This document shows, piece after piece, positions 26,166 through 35,040 of a stretch of DNA of 64,000 nt (position 1 is its first letter; each line of letters starts with the position of its first letter). Source of the DNA: Mucilaginibacter glaciei (GTDB taxonomy: Bacteria; Bacteroidota; Bacteroidia; Sphingobacteriales; Sphingobacteriaceae); assembly GCF_014773245.1 (NCBI RefSeq), contig NZ_JACWMX010000011.1, forward strand, positions 34,247 through 98,246, given 5' to 3'. Position numbers and translations under genes: made by a program. The notes beneath the pieces are model-generated. The model was not told the origin of the DNA. It worked only from the letters and a program-made list of their open reading frames with translations, and did not search any database.

Positions 26166-28319
26166 ATGAGTACAGGTACCGTATCCAGAAGGAATTTTTT
26201 GCGCACCACCGGTATTACCGGTGCCGCGCTGTGTTTAGGCTTCTCTTTTGTTGCCGATGGGAAAGAGAATGAAGTTATTGTAACCACTGATGCAGAGCAA
26301 TCGGCCCTTGAGCTGAATGCCTGGATCAAGATAGACAGCAATGGCTTGGTTACTCTGATAGACCACCGTGCAGAAATGGGGCAGGGTTCTTATCAATCTG
26401 TAGCCCAAATGTTGGCCGAAGAACTGGAGGTGAACCTAAAGGATGTAAACGTAGTTTTTGCACAGGGCGATCCTAAGAAATATGGCGGACAGATAACCGG
26501 CGGCAGTTCTACCATTCGCGGTTCTTATAAAAAGCTATTAAAATTAAGCGCTACCGCGCGTGAGGTGTTGATAACCGCTGCAGCAAATAAATGGAAAGCA
26601 CCGGCCACAGAATGCTACGCGGAATCGGGTATGGTTATTCATAAGCCATCGGGCAAGAAACTTCATTATGGTGAATTGGTTGCAGACGCATCTAAACTGG
26701 AAGCACCCAAAAATATCGTCCTCAAAAAACGGTCGGATTATAAATTGATCGGCAAACCGTTGCACCGTAAAGATACGCCGATGAAAACCAACGGCGCAGC
26801 CATTTTTGGGTTGGATAAAAAGCTGCCCGGCATGCTTTATGCCGTGGTGGAGCGTAACCCAAGGTTTAGGGGTAAGGTAAAAAGCTTTGATGATACCGCC
26901 GCTAAAAAGGTACCGGGTGTAACGCAGGTAATAGTGGTAAAGATGGAGGTTTTTAATACCATCCGTGAAGGAGTTGCGGTAATTGCCAATAGCACCTGGG
27001 CGGCAATGCAAGGCCGTAAAGCCCTAAAGATAACCTGGGATGATACCGGTTTTGAACACATGGATACTGCCGAGGTCTATCTGCGCCAGCAACAGGAGCT
27101 AAAAAAAGAGGGTCTGTCCTTCAAAAAACAAGGCGATCCGGACGGTATCCTTGCAACAGCGACAAAAGTGCTTGACGTGGTGTACCAAACGCCTTACCAG
27201 GCGCACAGTGCTATGGAGCCGGTAAATTGTATTGCGCATTACCAAAAAGACAAAGTAGAAATATGGGGCCCTATCCAGGCACCGGATTGGGTGCAGGGCG
27301 ATATCAGCAAAAAGTTTAATGTACCAATTGATAATGTAAGGGTTAACATGACTTTTTTAGGCGGCGGGTTTGGCCGTAAGGCATTCTTAGATTACCCTTA
27401 CGAGGCCACCATGATCTCTAAACAAATAGGCGCGCCTGTACAAGTAATATGGACCCGTGAGGATGATACCACACAGGGGCCTTACCGGGCTGGCATATCT
27501 TACCGGGCACAGGGCGCGATCACTAATGGCGAGATTAGTGCGGTCAAATTCCGCATGGCGGGGCAAAATATTGATCACTGGAGCAACCCAAAACGTGGCG
27601 TGCCAAACGATAGTACGACCGAGGGTTTTTTAGCGCCATATTTTGAGAGCATCAAAAATATCAGCTTTGCCGATGTACCGTTTGAAATTCCTATACCTAA
27701 TATGTGGTGGCGGTCGGTATACGCATCCACCAATGGGTTTGCTTACGAAAGTTTTGTGAATGAACTGGCACACGAGGCCGGGAAAGATCCGCTTGATTTT
27801 AGGAGGACCTATCTTAAAGACGAGCGCTGCCAAAAGCTGATCGATAAATTGGAAGAAATTTCTGGCTGGAAAAGCAGGAAGAAAAACGAGGGTTACGGCG
27901 TGGCTATTACAGAGTGTTTCGCAAGCACCGTAGGTCAAATTGTGAAGGTATCGCGTAGTATCGACGGCAAGGTGAAGATTGATAAGGTTTGGGCAGTAAT
28001 GGATTGCGGCTGGTATGTAAACCCCGATATCATCAAAGCGCAGATAGAAGGCAGCGTAGTGATGGCGCTTGGTGCTGCAACCATTCATGAAATTACCTTT
28101 AAGGACGGGATGGTGCAGCAAAAGAATTTTTACGATTACCCAATGCCGCGAATAACCGATATCCCGCCCATCGAGGTGCATATAATAGACAATGATGCTG
28201 ATGCAGGCGGGGTAGGCGAACCGGGTTTACCGGCCTTTTCACCGGCTTTGACAGCAGCGATATTTGACCTGACCGGGAAGCGCATCCGGAAGCTGCCCTT
28301 TAATATGGCAACGGTATAA
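26166..28319 (+). CDS. Molybdopterin-binding large subunit (IorB-type xanthine dehydrogenase family)
   Basis: The 717-residue protein begins with a twin-arginine signal (RRNFLRTTGITGAALCLGF), so the folded enzyme is exported with its cofactor. Molybdopterin-domain motifs include ITGGSSTIRGSY, YQTPYQAHSAMEPVNC, FLGGGFGRKAFLDY and, near the C-terminus (about 685-692), GVGEPGLP, which carries the catalytic glutamate of the family. The duplicated alpha/beta hammerhead layout and length fit IorB rather than the longer XdhB. It oxidises an aldehyde or an N-heteroaromatic ring with water as oxygen source. The exact substrate cannot be told. An XdhC gene follows 15 bases later. Confidence 0.93.
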   Translation: MSTGTVSRRNFLRTTGITGAALCLGFSFVADGKENEVIVTTDAEQSALELNAWIKIDSNGLVTLIDHRAEMGQGSYQSVAQMLAEELEVNLKDVNVVFAQGDPKKYGGQITGGSSTIRGSYKKLLKLSATAREVLITAAANKWKAPATECYAESGMVIHKPSGKKLHYGELVADASKLEAPKNIVLKKRSDYKLIGKPLHRKDTPMKTNGAAIFGLDKKLPGMLYAVVERNPRFRGKVKSFDDTAAKKVPGVTQVIVVKMEVFNTIREGVAVIANSTWAAMQGRKALKITWDDTGFEHMDTAEVYLRQQQELKKEGLSFKKQGDPDGILATATKVLDVVYQTPYQAHSAMEPVNCIAHYQKDKVEIWGPIQAPDWVQGDISKKFNVPIDNVRVNMTFLGGGFGRKAFLDYPYEATMISKQIGAPVQVIWTREDDTTQGPYRAGISYRAQGAITNGEISAVKFRMAGQNIDHWSNPKRGVPNDSTTEGFLAPYFESIKNISFADVPFEIPIPNMWWRSVYASTNGFAYESFVNELAHEAGKDPLDFRRTYLKDERCQKLIDKLEEISGWKSRKKNEGYGVAITECFASTVGQIVKVSRSIDGKVKIDKVWAVMDCGWYVNPDIIKAQIEGSVVMALGAATIHEITFKDGMVQQKNFYDYPMPRITDIPPIEVHIIDNDADAGGVGEPGLPAFSPALTAAIFDLTGKRIRKLPFNMATV

Positions 28320-28334
28320 CGTAACAGGATATTT

Positions 28335-29480
28335 TTGAAAGAATTAAAGGAAATAGTAAACGCATTTTACGTTGCTCAAAAGGCCGGTAAACAAACAGCC
28401 TTGGCTACGGTGGTGCATGTAGAGGGATCGTCGTACCGCCGTGCCGGTGCCCGCATGCTGGTTACCGACGACGGACAACTTACCGGGGCTATAAGCGGCG
28501 GTTGCCTGGAGGGCGATGCCCTGCGCAAGGCTTTATTGGTAATGGCACAGCAGCAGCCCCTGCTGGTTACCTATGACACCACCGACGATGATGACGCCAA
28601 ATTTGGAGTGGGATTGGGATGCAATGGCGTGATTCATATCCTGATCGAACCTATCAGCATTGCTGATGCCAGTAACCCGGTTAACTTCTTCAACCTTTTT
28701 TTAAGCAAGCGTGAACCAGCCGTACTGATTACCATTTTTAATATGGAGGACAGGCATGCCGCTCAATATGGCACCAGTTTACTGTTTGATCAGCGGGGGG
28801 GTATTTCTGGTGCGCTGCCTGCAAGTACCATCAGCGATGCTGTTTTAGTTGACGCTGCCGAGGTGCTACGCAGTGGTAACACAACTACTAAAACTTATTT
28901 TTATCAGGATAACTATACCTGCTTTATTGAATTATTGCAGCCTTCCGTATCATTGGTGATAGTTGGTGCGGGCAATGATGCCATCCCTTTGATGCAAATG
29001 GCTAAAGTATTGGGCTGGCAGATAACAATTGTAGATGGCCGGGCCAATTATGCAACTGCGGCGCGTTTCCCCTTAGCCGATAAACTTATTGTTGCCAAAC
29101 CCCACGAAGTAACGCCACAGATAAAGCTTGACAAACGAACTGTATTTATGCTGATGACGCATAACTATAACTACGATGCGGCTTTGCTTAAATATATCTT
29201 ACCACTTCAAACCCCTTACATAGGGGTGCTTGGCCCCAAAAAACGCCTGGCCCGCATGCTTGCCGAACTATCAGACGATGCTGTTCTTGTTAAAGAAAAT
29301 AGCGACTTGGTGTACGGCCCGGCCGGACTCAATATCGGTTCAGAGAACGCCGAGGAGATTGCTTTGTCCATCCTTTCGGAGATACAATCCGTACTGAATA
29401 ACCGCAACGGGCAATCGTTAAGGGACATGCCGGTAGTGCATGATCGTAGTAATGTGAATAATTTTCAGCTAATTAAATAG
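28335..29480 (+). CDS. XdhC family molybdoenzyme maturation factor
   Basis: The frame starts with TTG at 28335 (TTG AAA GAA), 15 bases after the Mo-subunit stop; no in-frame ATG precedes the conserved start of the family (MKELKEIVNAFY). The 381 residues hold an N-terminal XdhC/CoxI domain (ALATVVHVEGSSYRRAGARM, GAISGGCLEGD) and a C-terminal Rossmann domain (LVIVGAGNDAIPLMQMAKVLG). XdhC proteins bind and protect molybdopterin, guide its modification and deliver it to xanthine-oxidase-family enzymes. It closes the four-gene operon. No MobA- or Moa-type cofactor gene is nearby. Confidence 0.93.
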   Translation: MKELKEIVNAFYVAQKAGKQTALATVVHVEGSSYRRAGARMLVTDDGQLTGAISGGCLEGDALRKALLVMAQQQPLLVTYDTTDDDDAKFGVGLGCNGVIHILIEPISIADASNPVNFFNLFLSKREPAVLITIFNMEDRHAAQYGTSLLFDQRGGISGALPASTISDAVLVDAAEVLRSGNTTTKTYFYQDNYTCFIELLQPSVSLVIVGAGNDAIPLMQMAKVLGWQITIVDGRANYATAARFPLADKLIVAKPHEVTPQIKLDKRTVFMLMTHNYNYDAALLKYILPLQTPYIGVLGPKKRLARMLAELSDDAVLVKENSDLVYGPAGLNIGSENAEEIALSILSEIQSVLNNRNGQSLRDMPVVHDRSNVNNFQLIK

Positions 29481-29615
29481 TAAATGTAAATCCCTGGCGC
29501 GTACTATCGTCTGTGTATGATAACATCAACTATTAGATTTATATTTTTAACAAGTGTTACTAAAGCTTAATACGGATTACCTATAGGGTTCATTTGCGGG
29601 ACTTACTTTTGCCTT

Positions 29616-30416
29616 ATGGCAATTATTTCGCAAAAGGATTTTATGCAGGCTACGGGTACAGTTAAACTACCCGGCATAGCAACCCAGTTGATGAACTCGA
29701 TGAAAATTGACGCGCTCAATTACATGATAGAGCAGGCTGGTGACCTAAAAGGTGCGGAATTTGTGCGCTTCGTTTTGTCATACCTGGAGATCAAGGTTGA
29801 TGTAGAGCCACGTGAATTAAACTACATACCCAAAACCGGGGCATTTATCGCGGTAGCTAATCATCCCTATGGTGCAATAGAATCCCTCGCGATACTTGAT
29901 CTGCTGGTTTCGCAGCGGCCCGATACATTATTTATGGGTAACTTCCTGCTTAAAAAAGTGCCTCACCTGGCCGAGCATATCATTGCTGTAAACCCGTTCG
30001 AAAATATTAGGGATGCATCAAGCATTGGCGGGTTAAAAACCACACTCGGCAAATTAAAGGGGGGAACACCGGTTGTTATCTTTCCGGCAGGCCAGGTTTC
30101 TGCTTTTGATATGCGCGGCTTTAAAGTTACCGACCGGGAATGGCACCCTGTAGTGGGCAAGCTCATCGCTAAGGCCGGGGTACCAGTGCTACCCGTTTTT
30201 TTTCATGGCCGTAACAGTATTGGTTTTAGTTTGCTGCGTTATTTTCATCCATCGCTGCAAACCGCAATGTTGCCGACAGAACTTTTTAACAAAAAACGTA
30301 CTACACTTAAGGTCAACATCGGTAAACTTTTGGGTACGGATGCAAATCCGCTGGCGTATCATGACCCGCAGTTACTGGCAAAGCTACGCCAACAAACATA
30401 TTTACTTGGTGCGTAG
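29616..30416 (+). CDS. PlsC-like lysophospholipid acyltransferase
   Basis: The 266-residue protein has acyltransferase block I as NHPYGAIE (histidine 83; the usual aspartate of HX4D is glutamate) and a block III-like FPAGQVSAFD at 156-165. It also has an N-terminal helix (LPGIATQLMNSMKIDALN) seen in the haemolysin-like/ornithine-lipid acyltransferase branch. It should transfer an acyl chain to a lysolipid at the inner membrane. The HX4E variant occurs in this branch. A 135-base gap separates it from the XdhC operon, so it is probably its own unit; TACTTTTG at 29604-29611 is a possible -7 element very close to the ATG. Confidence 0.85.
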   Translation: MAIISQKDFMQATGTVKLPGIATQLMNSMKIDALNYMIEQAGDLKGAEFVRFVLSYLEIKVDVEPRELNYIPKTGAFIAVANHPYGAIESLAILDLLVSQRPDTLFMGNFLLKKVPHLAEHIIAVNPFENIRDASSIGGLKTTLGKLKGGTPVVIFPAGQVSAFDMRGFKVTDREWHPVVGKLIAKAGVPVLPVFFHGRNSIGFSLLRYFHPSLQTAMLPTELFNKKRTTLKVNIGKLLGTDANPLAYHDPQLLAKLRQQTYLLGA

Positions 30417-30533
30417 CATAATAAAAACCCATAGTTAACTGGGCTGTGTTATAATTACTTATATTCATCATAAATCTAAGCGCTACAACTTAGGTAAGAT
30501 TATAAATCCCTCCCATTAAACCCAATCATTAGT

Positions 30534-30701
30534 ATGAGCGAAATTAATTATTTAGTGGCCGGCCTCATTGTCATCGCCAGTTTAGTATTTGTAATTTGGT
30601 TGGTACGCCGCAATTTGCAGGATAAAAAGAGTTATGAGCACGATGTAATTGATTCGGAACTCAAACCGGAGGAAGATAACGATCACGACGAGATAAGGTA
30701 A
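30534..30701 (+). CDS. Small single-span membrane protein with acidic tail
   Basis: This 55-residue frame has one hydrophobic helix at about 5-24 (NYLVAGLIVIASLVFVIWLV) followed by RRN and a strongly acidic tail (SELKPEEDNDHDEIR). The arginines after the helix predict a cytoplasmic C-terminus. No family is recognised. It lies alone between the acyltransferase and the convergent GH26 gene, whose stop is 60 bases away. Confidence 0.65.
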   Translation: MSEINYLVAGLIVIASLVFVIWLVRRNLQDKKSYEHDVIDSELKPEEDNDHDEIR

Positions 30702-30760
30702 ATAAACTCGATCAATAGTGCAACGAGCGTTATAAGCTTAGAGCAAGGCTAATATTTTGA

Positions 30761-31930
30761 TTACCAGGGGTGCTGATAAACATCACCCATCTTATCACCA
30801 AAAATAATGTAAGGGTTATTTTTGAATTTGATAAAGTCAGCTTCGGCGGGGTGGCCCTTGTATGGCGTCCAGGTTGATTTTGGTTTGTTTGACCAAAGCA
30901 TCACATAGGCTATCTGAATGGGTTTGTCGGTTAATGTTTTTAATAGCATTTGGGTATACCAGTCTGCTTGAGGCAGGTTTTCTAAGCCAGTTTCTGTAAA
31001 TGCGGCAACCTTATTACTATCCAGCGCCATGTCTGAAACTATTTTAAGTTTAGCGGCAGCAAGCTCAGGCGATTTCCCAATCTTAACGTCGGCATAGTTA
31101 TCCATACCTAACACGTCTACATAATTATTACCCGGGTACCGCTCCAGATACTCGTCGCGAGAATTAAAGCGGCAATCTGGCGACCACGCGTAAAGGAAGT
31201 TCTTAACGTGTAAACTATCGCGCAGGTAGGTTACGGTGTATCTGTAAAGGGCCTTGTATTCGTTTGTAGTGCAGTGGGTTTTACCCCACCAAAACCAGTC
31301 GCCGTCAAATTCATGAAACGGCCGGAATATAATGGGTACAAGTTTGCCGCCCGATTTAACGGATGATGCAAATCGCGCTATTTTAGCAAGGCATGTGTTG
31401 AAAACAGTATTATAACTGCCGCCCGGTAATATCTCACTAACCGCATTAACCGGCGATTTTTCCCAGTAGAAACTGCCCTTAGAAACCGGATTCCCAAAAT
31501 GCCATGAAAATGTGATGATACCCTTGCGTTTATAAGCTTCAAGAACACGGTCATGCGCTATTTTTGTTTCCTTTCGTAGCAGGCTGTCGGGCCTGAAAGA
31601 TCCTATGCCTCCAAAATCAAATCCATATAAGGCTGGGTAGGCACCTGTCGCCTCATATACATCGCTGCGGCCGGGCACATCCTTCCATCCGTCGTAACCG
31701 TTTTTGTTGTCTTCCATGTGGCCAAACAATACCCGATCTTTAGCGCTGGCTTTAAGGTTATAGAACAAAGAGGCTGTTTCGTTAGTGGCATTTTTATCTG
31801 CCAGCCAGCTTTTTAGCGCGGCACGATTTACAACCGGGCCGGAAAAGGCAGCGGGCTTTTTCGTTACAGCGCAGGCGGTAATTACCCACACAGATACCAG
31901 TATGGAAATGTAACGTATGGACAAATTCAT
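30761..31930 (-). CDS. GH26 beta-mannanase-like lipoprotein
   Basis: The 389-residue protein has a lipobox (VITAC, cysteine 20), so it should sit at the cell surface or outer membrane. GH26 motifs are complete: VLFGHMED at about 67-74, YDFGG-like YGFDFGGIG, ITFSWHFGNP, IFRPFHEFDGDWFWWG with the acid/base glutamate at 207, LYAWSPD, and FTETGLEN with the nucleophile glutamate at 313. Family members cleave beta-1,4-mannan or related glycans. It is divergent from nothing and lies downstream of a LacI-type regulator gene on the same strand. A motif shared with the first SusC promoter region lies 113 bases upstream. Confidence 0.92.
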   Translation of the reverse strand: MNLSIRYISILVSVWVITACAVTKKPAAFSGPVVNRAALKSWLADKNATNETASLFYNLKASAKDRVLFGHMEDNKNGYDGWKDVPGRSDVYEATGAYPALYGFDFGGIGSFRPDSLLRKETKIAHDRVLEAYKRKGIITFSWHFGNPVSKGSFYWEKSPVNAVSEILPGGSYNTVFNTCLAKIARFASSVKSGGKLVPIIFRPFHEFDGDWFWWGKTHCTTNEYKALYRYTVTYLRDSLHVKNFLYAWSPDCRFNSRDEYLERYPGNNYVDVLGMDNYADVKIGKSPELAAAKLKIVSDMALDSNKVAAFTETGLENLPQADWYTQMLLKTLTDKPIQIAYVMLWSNKPKSTWTPYKGHPAEADFIKFKNNPYIIFGDKMGDVYQHPW

Positions 31931-31973
31931 TTAGCAGTTGTTAATTATGCCGCGGCGTTTATGAAGGGGCATG

Positions 31974-31988
31974 TTAAATAATATTTAA
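31974..31988. promoter_or_regulatory. AT-rich palindrome upstream of GH26
   Basis: TTAAATA, one base, TATTTAA, 44 bases before the GH26 start. It could be an operator, but AT-rich 7-bp arms also arise by chance. Confidence 0.25.
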
Positions 31989-32042
31989 ATGTATGGTTGT
32001 TTTACGCGGTTGCCCAATTCTACAATCAATAGGTTACAATAT

Positions 32043-32063
32043 TTAACATTTGTATCCCTATTT
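32043..32063 (+). promoter_or_regulatory. Copy A of a 21-bp motif shared with the SusC promoter region
   Basis: TTAACATTTGT, two variable bases, then CCCTATTT. It matches 39285-39305 in 19 of 21 positions, and similarity continues into GTAA and GCTA. It lies in the 200-base gap between the LacI gene's stop and the GH26 start, in the opposite direction to GH26 transcription. Confidence 0.5.
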
Positions 32064-32130
32064 AGTAACCGCTAAACCGTCGTAGTATTTGTAAAGAGGA
32101 GCTAAATTTTCAAAAAAAAAGGTTTTTAAT

Positions 32131-33150
32131 CTAATTCTCTTTTTCCATCCCATGATATTCGGTATCGATTACCCTGGTTTCGAATTCGGTTATAGGGTAT
32201 TTGCTTTCAATTAGCTTGAGTAACATCTGCATGGCTATTTGGCCCATCTCAAACGCCTTTTGCCTTACGTAGCAAAAATTGGGTTGCAGCAGGTCTACAA
32301 CATCCGAGTTAGAAAAACCGGTTACGGCCATGGTGTTTGGGTCGGCGTTCAAACTTTTAAGGGCTCTGATGCACGAAATACTGATCCTGTCGCTGGTAAT
32401 GAATATCGCGTCCGGTTGGTCTGTCAAAGCAAGCAGTGATATAACAGCATTCTCCACTTCCTGATAATCGTTGCCCCCTTTATAGCACCATCTTATTAAG
32501 TCGGCGTTGTACGGCATCTTGTTGTCTTCAAGCGCCTTTTTATACCCTGCCAGGCGTTCGTTAGTTATGGATAGTTGCGGGGCATTTGCCAGTACTGCTA
32601 TTCTTTTCCGGCCGGATTTAATGAGCGATTGGGTTGCATTGTACGAGCCTGTAAAATTTGCCGACGTAACCTTAAACGTTTCGATCTCATCAATAATACG
32701 GTCAAAAAATACGATTGGCAACCCATTTTTATGCAGGGTTTTTAAAAAGGTATAGTCGGTAGTGCCTGATGACATCGAGATCAATAACCCGTCTACTGAG
32801 CGGTTGGCGAGGTGATTGGCATTTGTCCGCTCGCGTGTAGATGAGTCATGAGTTTGGGTGATGATCGTATGGTAACCACTTTCGTAAGCAACAGATTCGA
32901 TACCTGCTATGGCCTGCGAAAAAAAACTGTTGGCCAACTCAGGTACCACGATGCCAATAGAAAAACTGCGTTTATTCTTCAGGCTCAGCGCGTTAGGGTT
33001 AGATTGGTAGTTGATACTATTTGCGTAGTCGGTTACTATTTTTTTTGTCCCGGCACTTATTTCATAACCATCCCGTAACGCCCTCGAAACCGTTGAAGGC
33101 GAAAGATTGAGCGCTATGGCAATATCTTTAATGGTAGCGGGTTTGTACAT
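32131..33150 (-). CDS. LacI family transcriptional regulator
   Basis: The 339-residue protein has the LacI helix-turn-helix at 5-25 (ATIKDIAIALNLSPSTVSRAL) and hinge helix region, then a periplasmic-binding-protein-like sensor domain from about 62 (SIGIVVPELANSFFSQAIAGIE; FFDRIID; AVTGFSNSDVVDLLQP). Ligands of such regulators are sugars or uronates. It lies between GH26 (downstream, same strand) and GH28 (divergent), inside the pectin-related district. Control of uronate or oligosaccharide genes here is plausible but inferred. It ends 200 bases before the GH26 start, with no clear terminator. Confidence 0.93.
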   Translation of the reverse strand: MYKPATIKDIAIALNLSPSTVSRALRDGYEISAGTKKIVTDYANSINYQSNPNALSLKNKRSFSIGIVVPELANSFFSQAIAGIESVAYESGYHTIITQTHDSSTRERTNANHLANRSVDGLLISMSSGTTDYTFLKTLHKNGLPIVFFDRIIDEIETFKVTSANFTGSYNATQSLIKSGRKRIAVLANAPQLSITNERLAGYKKALEDNKMPYNADLIRWCYKGGNDYQEVENAVISLLALTDQPDAIFITSDRISISCIRALKSLNADPNTMAVTGFSNSDVVDLLQPNFCYVRQKAFEMGQIAMQMLLKLIESKYPITEFETRVIDTEYHGMEKEN

Positions 33151-33410
33151 AATTTAAGCTGAAATACAATATTAAGCATTTAAAAGTGCAGGTCATGAAG
33201 TGCACCGCATTGTCGGCAACGATTGCATAACTAAATATGGCTAAATATTAAAATAAACGAGGCTAACTGCCTAATATCGTAATACCAATTATTTAGCACA
33301 GGTTTACTTAAAAGCCCGAAAGCCTTACAAAAAACTTGTAAATAACACCTTGCGGTGCTTTTCATTTCTTCTCGGTTGCGGGCATTTGACAGCAAACGGC
33401 TAACGCTTTG

Positions 33411-33424
33411 GTGATTAAAATCAC
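33411..33424. promoter_or_regulatory. Short palindrome just before GH28, candidate operator
   Basis: GTGATT, two bases, AATCAC, ending four bases before the GH28 ATG. It sits in the 277-base divergent region between LacI and GH28, where an auto-regulatory site would be expected. Short arms make it uncertain. Nothing else was recognised in the gap. Confidence 0.3.
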
Positions 33425-33427
33425 GAT

Positions 33428-34927
33428 ATGCAAAAACTATTACTTATTTACCTTTTTGCTGCCGTGGCTTGCGGCCCAGCTTTGGCAGAACACAGCCCAG
33501 CTAATCATAGCTTTTATAACGTGAGGGACTTTGGCGCAAAAGGCGATGGCAAAATGCTTGATTCAAAAGCAATTAACAAAGCCATTGATGCTGCGGCCAA
33601 GGCAGGCGGCGGTACTGTATTTTTACCTGCAGGGAACTACTTGTCGGGTTCTATCCATTTAAAAAGTGACATATCTGTTTATCTGGAGCAAGGCGCTACC
33701 ATCATTGCCACATCTGAAGAAAACGACGGCGAATACGATGCTGAAGAAGTAACGGTAAACACAATTTATCAGGATTCGGGCCATAGCCATTTTCATAACA
33801 GTTTAATTTGGGGCGATAGTTTGCACAACGTAAGTATTTTAGGCCCGGGCCGCATTTGGGGGCGGGGGCTTTTAAAGGATTATAAAAAGGGAACGAGGCT
33901 GGCTAATAAAGCCATCACGCTGTACAAATGCCGTAATGTTATCATCCGGGATATTTCAATTTTACACGGCGGCTGGTTCGCCATCCTGGCCACAGGCACC
34001 GATAATCTTACCATCGATAACGTAAAGTTGGATACCAACCGCGATGGGATGGATATAGATTGCTGTAAAAACGTTAGGATATCTAACTGTTACGTCAACT
34101 CGCCATATGACGACGGGATCTGCCTCAAAAGCACATTTGCACTGGGTTATGCGCGCAGTACAGAAAATGTAACCATTACTAATTGCCAGGTGAGCGGTTA
34201 TGATGAGGGTACTTTGTTAGACGGCACCTATAAACGCACCGAGAACCCTGAATATAAGTTTCATCCTACCGGCCGTATCAAACTAGGTACCGAATCAAAC
34301 GGCGGCTTCAAAAATATAGCGATATCCAACTGCGTGTTTGATTATTGCCGCGGCCTCGCCCTGGAAACGGTAGACGGTGCGCACCTGGAGGATGTTGTTA
34401 TCAGTAATATCACCATGCGCGATATTGTTAATGACCCCATCTTTCTGAGGCTTGGCGCGCGCATGCGCGGCCCAGCGGGTGTGCCGGTTGGTGAATTGAG
34501 AAGGGTAACTATAAGCAACGTATCTGTTTACAATGCCGACCCCGACTATACCTGCACAATAAGCGGGGTGCCCGGCCATAACATTACCGATGTATGGATT
34601 AACAATATGCGGCTTTACTACAAAGGCGGCGTAAATACCCATGACGATAAAAAGGTAATTGCCGAAAATGAAAATAAATACCCCGAGCCCGGTATGCTGG
34701 GGCAGGCTCCTGCTTACGGCTTTTTTATAAGGCATGCAGCAAATATCAAGTTAACAGATATAGAGATAAACTTGCTTAACCCCGATAGCCGCCCCGCATT
34801 CAGGGCTGATGATGTTACAGGATTGGTATTGAGGCAGGTAAAGGCAGCTAAGAGCAATTATCCAAAAATAGCGGTGCTTAATAGTGTTAACGGCTTGCAG
34901 GCTACAGAGAGTCTCGATTTGAAATAA
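33428..34927 (+). CDS. GH28 polygalacturonase-like enzyme
   Basis: The 499-residue protein has a signal peptide (1-20) and the pectinase beta-helix opening YNVRDFGAKGDGKMLDSKAINKAI (in part). Active-site motifs: NRDGMDID at about 206, DDGICLKS at about 228 and GRIKLGTESNGGF at about 282, which supply the catalytic aspartates and the RIK substrate site. The usual GHG is not evident, as in several Bacteroidota GH28 branches that act on rhamnogalacturonan or modified galacturonan. It is divergent from LacI and 113 bases before the HTCS gene. Release of galacturonate fits the tagaturonate reductase further downstream. Confidence 0.92.
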   Translation: MQKLLLIYLFAAVACGPALAEHSPANHSFYNVRDFGAKGDGKMLDSKAINKAIDAAAKAGGGTVFLPAGNYLSGSIHLKSDISVYLEQGATIIATSEENDGEYDAEEVTVNTIYQDSGHSHFHNSLIWGDSLHNVSILGPGRIWGRGLLKDYKKGTRLANKAITLYKCRNVIIRDISILHGGWFAILATGTDNLTIDNVKLDTNRDGMDIDCCKNVRISNCYVNSPYDDGICLKSTFALGYARSTENVTITNCQVSGYDEGTLLDGTYKRTENPEYKFHPTGRIKLGTESNGGFKNIAISNCVFDYCRGLALETVDGAHLEDVVISNITMRDIVNDPIFLRLGARMRGPAGVPVGELRRVTISNVSVYNADPDYTCTISGVPGHNITDVWINNMRLYYKGGVNTHDDKKVIAENENKYPEPGMLGQAPAYGFFIRHAANIKLTDIEINLLNPDSRPAFRADDVTGLVLRQVKAAKSNYPKIAVLNSVNGLQATESLDLK

Positions 34928-35040
34928 GCGTACATGAAAGCTTGAATAATTATAAAGGCCACATTTAGTAATCATAATGTGTAGCAACCCAATATTTGCC
35001 GCATTTTAAACACCCACACCTTAAATATTCGCTCATCGGT

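Noticed and set aside
30424..30452. Terminator after the acyltransferase gene
   Set aside because: AACCCA/TGGG gives only a four-pair stem and no T-tract.
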